This document shows positions 62,502 to 64,000 of a stretch of DNA of 64,000 nt, piece by piece. The stretch is from Kudoa neothunni (lineage: Eukaryota; Cnidaria), in NCBI GenBank assembly GCA_964304625.1, contig OZ199840.1, positions 2,170,001 through 2,234,000 on the forward strand, written 5' to 3'. The notes beneath the pieces were generated by a model. That model was given only the letters and a program-made list of their open reading frames with translations, did no database searches and was not told where the DNA came from. A program made the translations under genes and the position numbers. Position 1 is the first letter of the stretch. Each line of letters begins with the position of its first letter.

Positions 62502-62940
62502 TTAAGATTTCACTAGGTGATAATCCGCATTAGAAAGAGGGATTCTTCTGTACTGTCTAAGGAATTCTTGCAGTGCTGCTTTAGGAGGTAAGGTAGACTT
62601 TCGAAGGGATTGTTTAAAGCTTTGAATTAAACGTTCAGCAGATCCATTTGTAGCAGGGTAATATGGTGCTCCGGTAAGATGAATGATACCTTTACTTTTG
62701 CACCAAGACTGGAATTCTTCCGATTTGAAAGAAGTGGCATTTTCAGACACTATTGAGAGAGGGTATCCAAAGTGGGCAAACGTTTCCTCTAATAGTGCAA
62801 TAGTTGCTTTTGAAGACGTAGATGAAGTCATTTGGACGCAGGGATATTTTGAATATGCGTCTATTGTAACTAGCCAGTTTGATCCTTTAAAATTGATGGC
62901 ATGGTCGACATAGACTCTACTCTAGGGTGATGTTGGAAGC
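62502..62940 (-). pseudogene. Integrase catalytic core (element D)
   Basis: The frame shows the first Asp in L-V-T-I-D-A-Y-S-K-Y and the Glu in N-G-S-A-E-R-L-I-Q-S-F. At the second catalytic position it reads I-V-S-E-N-A-T-S-F, where the family has Asp, so the D,D-35-E triad is altered to D,E-E. After P-L-S-N-A-D-Y the frame shifts away. The core is therefore doubly damaged. Confidence 0.85.
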
Positions 62941-63139
62941 ATCCAAGGGTGTAACAATGGTTTCGAGGGTATTCTTTGATGCTCACAGCAAGAAATGCAG
63001 TTTTTACACAGGACTTCAATATCCTCATCAATCTTGGGCCAATATACCGCCGATCGAGCCAGTTGTTTCATCTTTACCATCCCTGTCCCTGATGGAGTAA
63101 ATCCAAAACTTGTTGTCGCATTTTTCTAGGGATAACTAC

Positions 63140-63460
63140 TCACATCCCATATAGAAGACAACCGTTGATTGTAGCAAGGAAGGGTTCGATTTTTTTGAAC
63201 GACTTGGCAATATCCGGAAACTCTCTCGGCCAACCTTCCCTGGTGAATCGTATGATGGTTGCAATTTCAGGATCACTCTCGGACAGTTTCCTGAGTTTGT
63301 TCGGACAATTTTGTGCCACTTGTGAGCTAATCGTTTCGACAGCGCATACTACTTCTCTATCATCGCTTTCTTTCTCTTGATCGAATACAATGTCGTTAGA
63401 GGTGGGCAATCGACTCAGCACATCAGCGTTACCCGTGATTCTGAGTATTTCTATACTCAA
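63140..63460 (-). pseudogene. RNase H end and integrase N-terminal region (element D)
   Basis: Begins in the middle of the conserved G-N-A-D-V-L-S-R-L-P motif, reached by a frameshift from the RNase H frame, and continues through an acidic linker to I-N-G-C-L-L-Y-G-M at a stop. The H-H-C-C zinc region follows in other frames. Confidence 0.8.
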
Positions 63461-63819
63461 TAGTCATAGTCGAATTGACTAAGCATTAGTGACCAGCGAG
63501 CTAAACGGTTTGCTGCCAGCGATGGTGTCGGTTTATTTGGGCCTAAAAGCGTCAACAAAGGCTTATGGTCAGTTACTAGGATAAAATTTCGCCCATATAA
63601 ATATTGATGAAATTTATTCAAGGCGAATACGATCGAGAGCGCTTCTTTTTGGACTCGGGAATACTTTTTTTGTGTGTCTGTTAGGATTTTGGATACATTA
63701 AGAATAGGTCTTTCATCTCCATTTTGATAACGGTGGAAGAGGACAGCTCCAATCCCAACATTTGAAGCATCGCATGAGATACCTATCTTCTCCTTTGGAT
63801 CGAAATGAGCAAGAATCAA
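63457..63819 (-). pseudogene. RNase H domain (element D)
   Basis: Catalytic acidic residues are visible: Asp in I-S-C-D-A-S-N-V-G-I-G-A-V-L, Glu in Q-K-E-A-L-S-I-V-F-A, and Asp in L-V-T-D-H-K-P-L. The frame ends at Q-F-D-Y-D-Y followed by a stop where a frameshift has occurred. Taken alone this is the most intact retroelement domain in the window. Confidence 0.85.
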
Positions 63820-64000
63820 ATCCGAGTTGAGCTTATCTTTGAGGTGATTGAAGGCATGATTTTCTATGGATGTCCATTTCTATTTTGTTGCTTTCCTCGT
63901 CAATTCATAGAGTGGATATGCAATTGAAGCCACATCAGGTATAAACTTATTGTAGAATTGCATTGAACCTAAAAATGAACGGAGTTCGTGGATATTCCGC

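Larger units (their letters stand above)
61979..64000 (-). mobile_element. Ty3/gypsy-type retrotransposon D, best preserved, runs off the window
   Basis: On the minus strand, from the window end: the last part of RT (64000-63820, with M-Q-F-Y-N-K-F-I-P-D), RNase H (63819-63457), tether and integrase zinc region (63460-63140), integrase core (about 62940-62502) and integrase C-terminus with tail (62440-61979). Frames are long but separated by at least two frameshifts (near 63457 and 62520) and some stops. Its order matches gypsy pol. It is inserted in a Helitron-like repeat, so it is younger than that repeat. Confidence 0.88.

Noticed and set aside
1-64000. Microsporidian or bacterial origin
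   Set aside because: Spliced genes with many introns and an ADAM disintegrin gene exclude bacteria and make a microsporidian very unlikely, although transposon-rich AT-rich contigs with mariner and Merlin relics also occur there.

Overview
The window is AT-rich (visibly about 70% A+T or more), gene-poor nuclear DNA from a eukaryote, most likely a metazoan. The clearest evidence is an intron-containing ADAM-type disintegrin metalloprotease gene (42.7-45.5 kb), a family known essentially from animals and a few fungi. Introns in the recognisable genes are very short, mostly about 37-64 nt with GT..AG ends. The combination of an AT-rich genome, tiny introns, a heavy load of decayed transposons and secreted or surface genes without obvious relatives would suit a parasitic animal such as a myxozoan. 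That placement is inference only.

Three host genes can be supported, all on the minus strand: (1) 6414-10289, a large coiled-coil type I membrane protein with a tiny signal-peptide exon; (2) 42718-45501, a secreted ADAM-like metalloprotease with catalytic, disintegrin and Cys-rich/EGF-like regions and a Thr-rich heptapeptide tail, but no room for a normal prodomain; (3) 52741-55315, a single-pass membrane protein made of tandem 4-Cys modules on symmetric phase 1-1 exons. All three begin with a short exon encoding most of a signal peptide, and each can be modelled with a phase-1 first intron. A nearly intact MULE-type transposase with one in-frame stop lies at 56.2-57.3 kb.

The rest is mostly a graveyard of mobile elements, many nested. 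Ty3/gypsy remnants lie at 0.4-2.7, 3.7-4.6, 26.5-28.4 and 61.8-64.0 kb (the last is the best preserved and runs off the window, with a candidate 114-bp LTR). A Ty1/copia wreck lies at 21.5-25.7 kb. Tc1/mariner pseudogenes lie at 12.8-14.1 (both terminal inverted repeats and TA duplications visible), 17.0-18.4, 19.7-20.7 and 28.4-29.4 kb. There is a Tigger/pogo fragment (11.4-11.9), a Merlin relic (31.9-32.5), two hAT transposase relics (30.4-31.7 and 32.7-35.0), and two non-autonomous elements with hAT-like ends (12.2-12.8 and 15.2-16.9). Two families of non-coding repeats with Helitron-like ends (5' TC, 3' CTAG followed by T) recur about ten times.

The stretches 4.6-6.4, 10.3-11.3, 36.4-38.6, 39.2-42.7, 45.5-50.3, 51.7-52.7 and 57.3-61.0 kb are AT-rich intergenic DNA without a supportable gene. 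A GC-rich block of about 0.5 kb (17.47-17.96 kb), with a perfect 11-bp hairpin and no long ORF, sits inside a mariner relic and is unexplained. No tRNA, rRNA or CRISPR was recognised.
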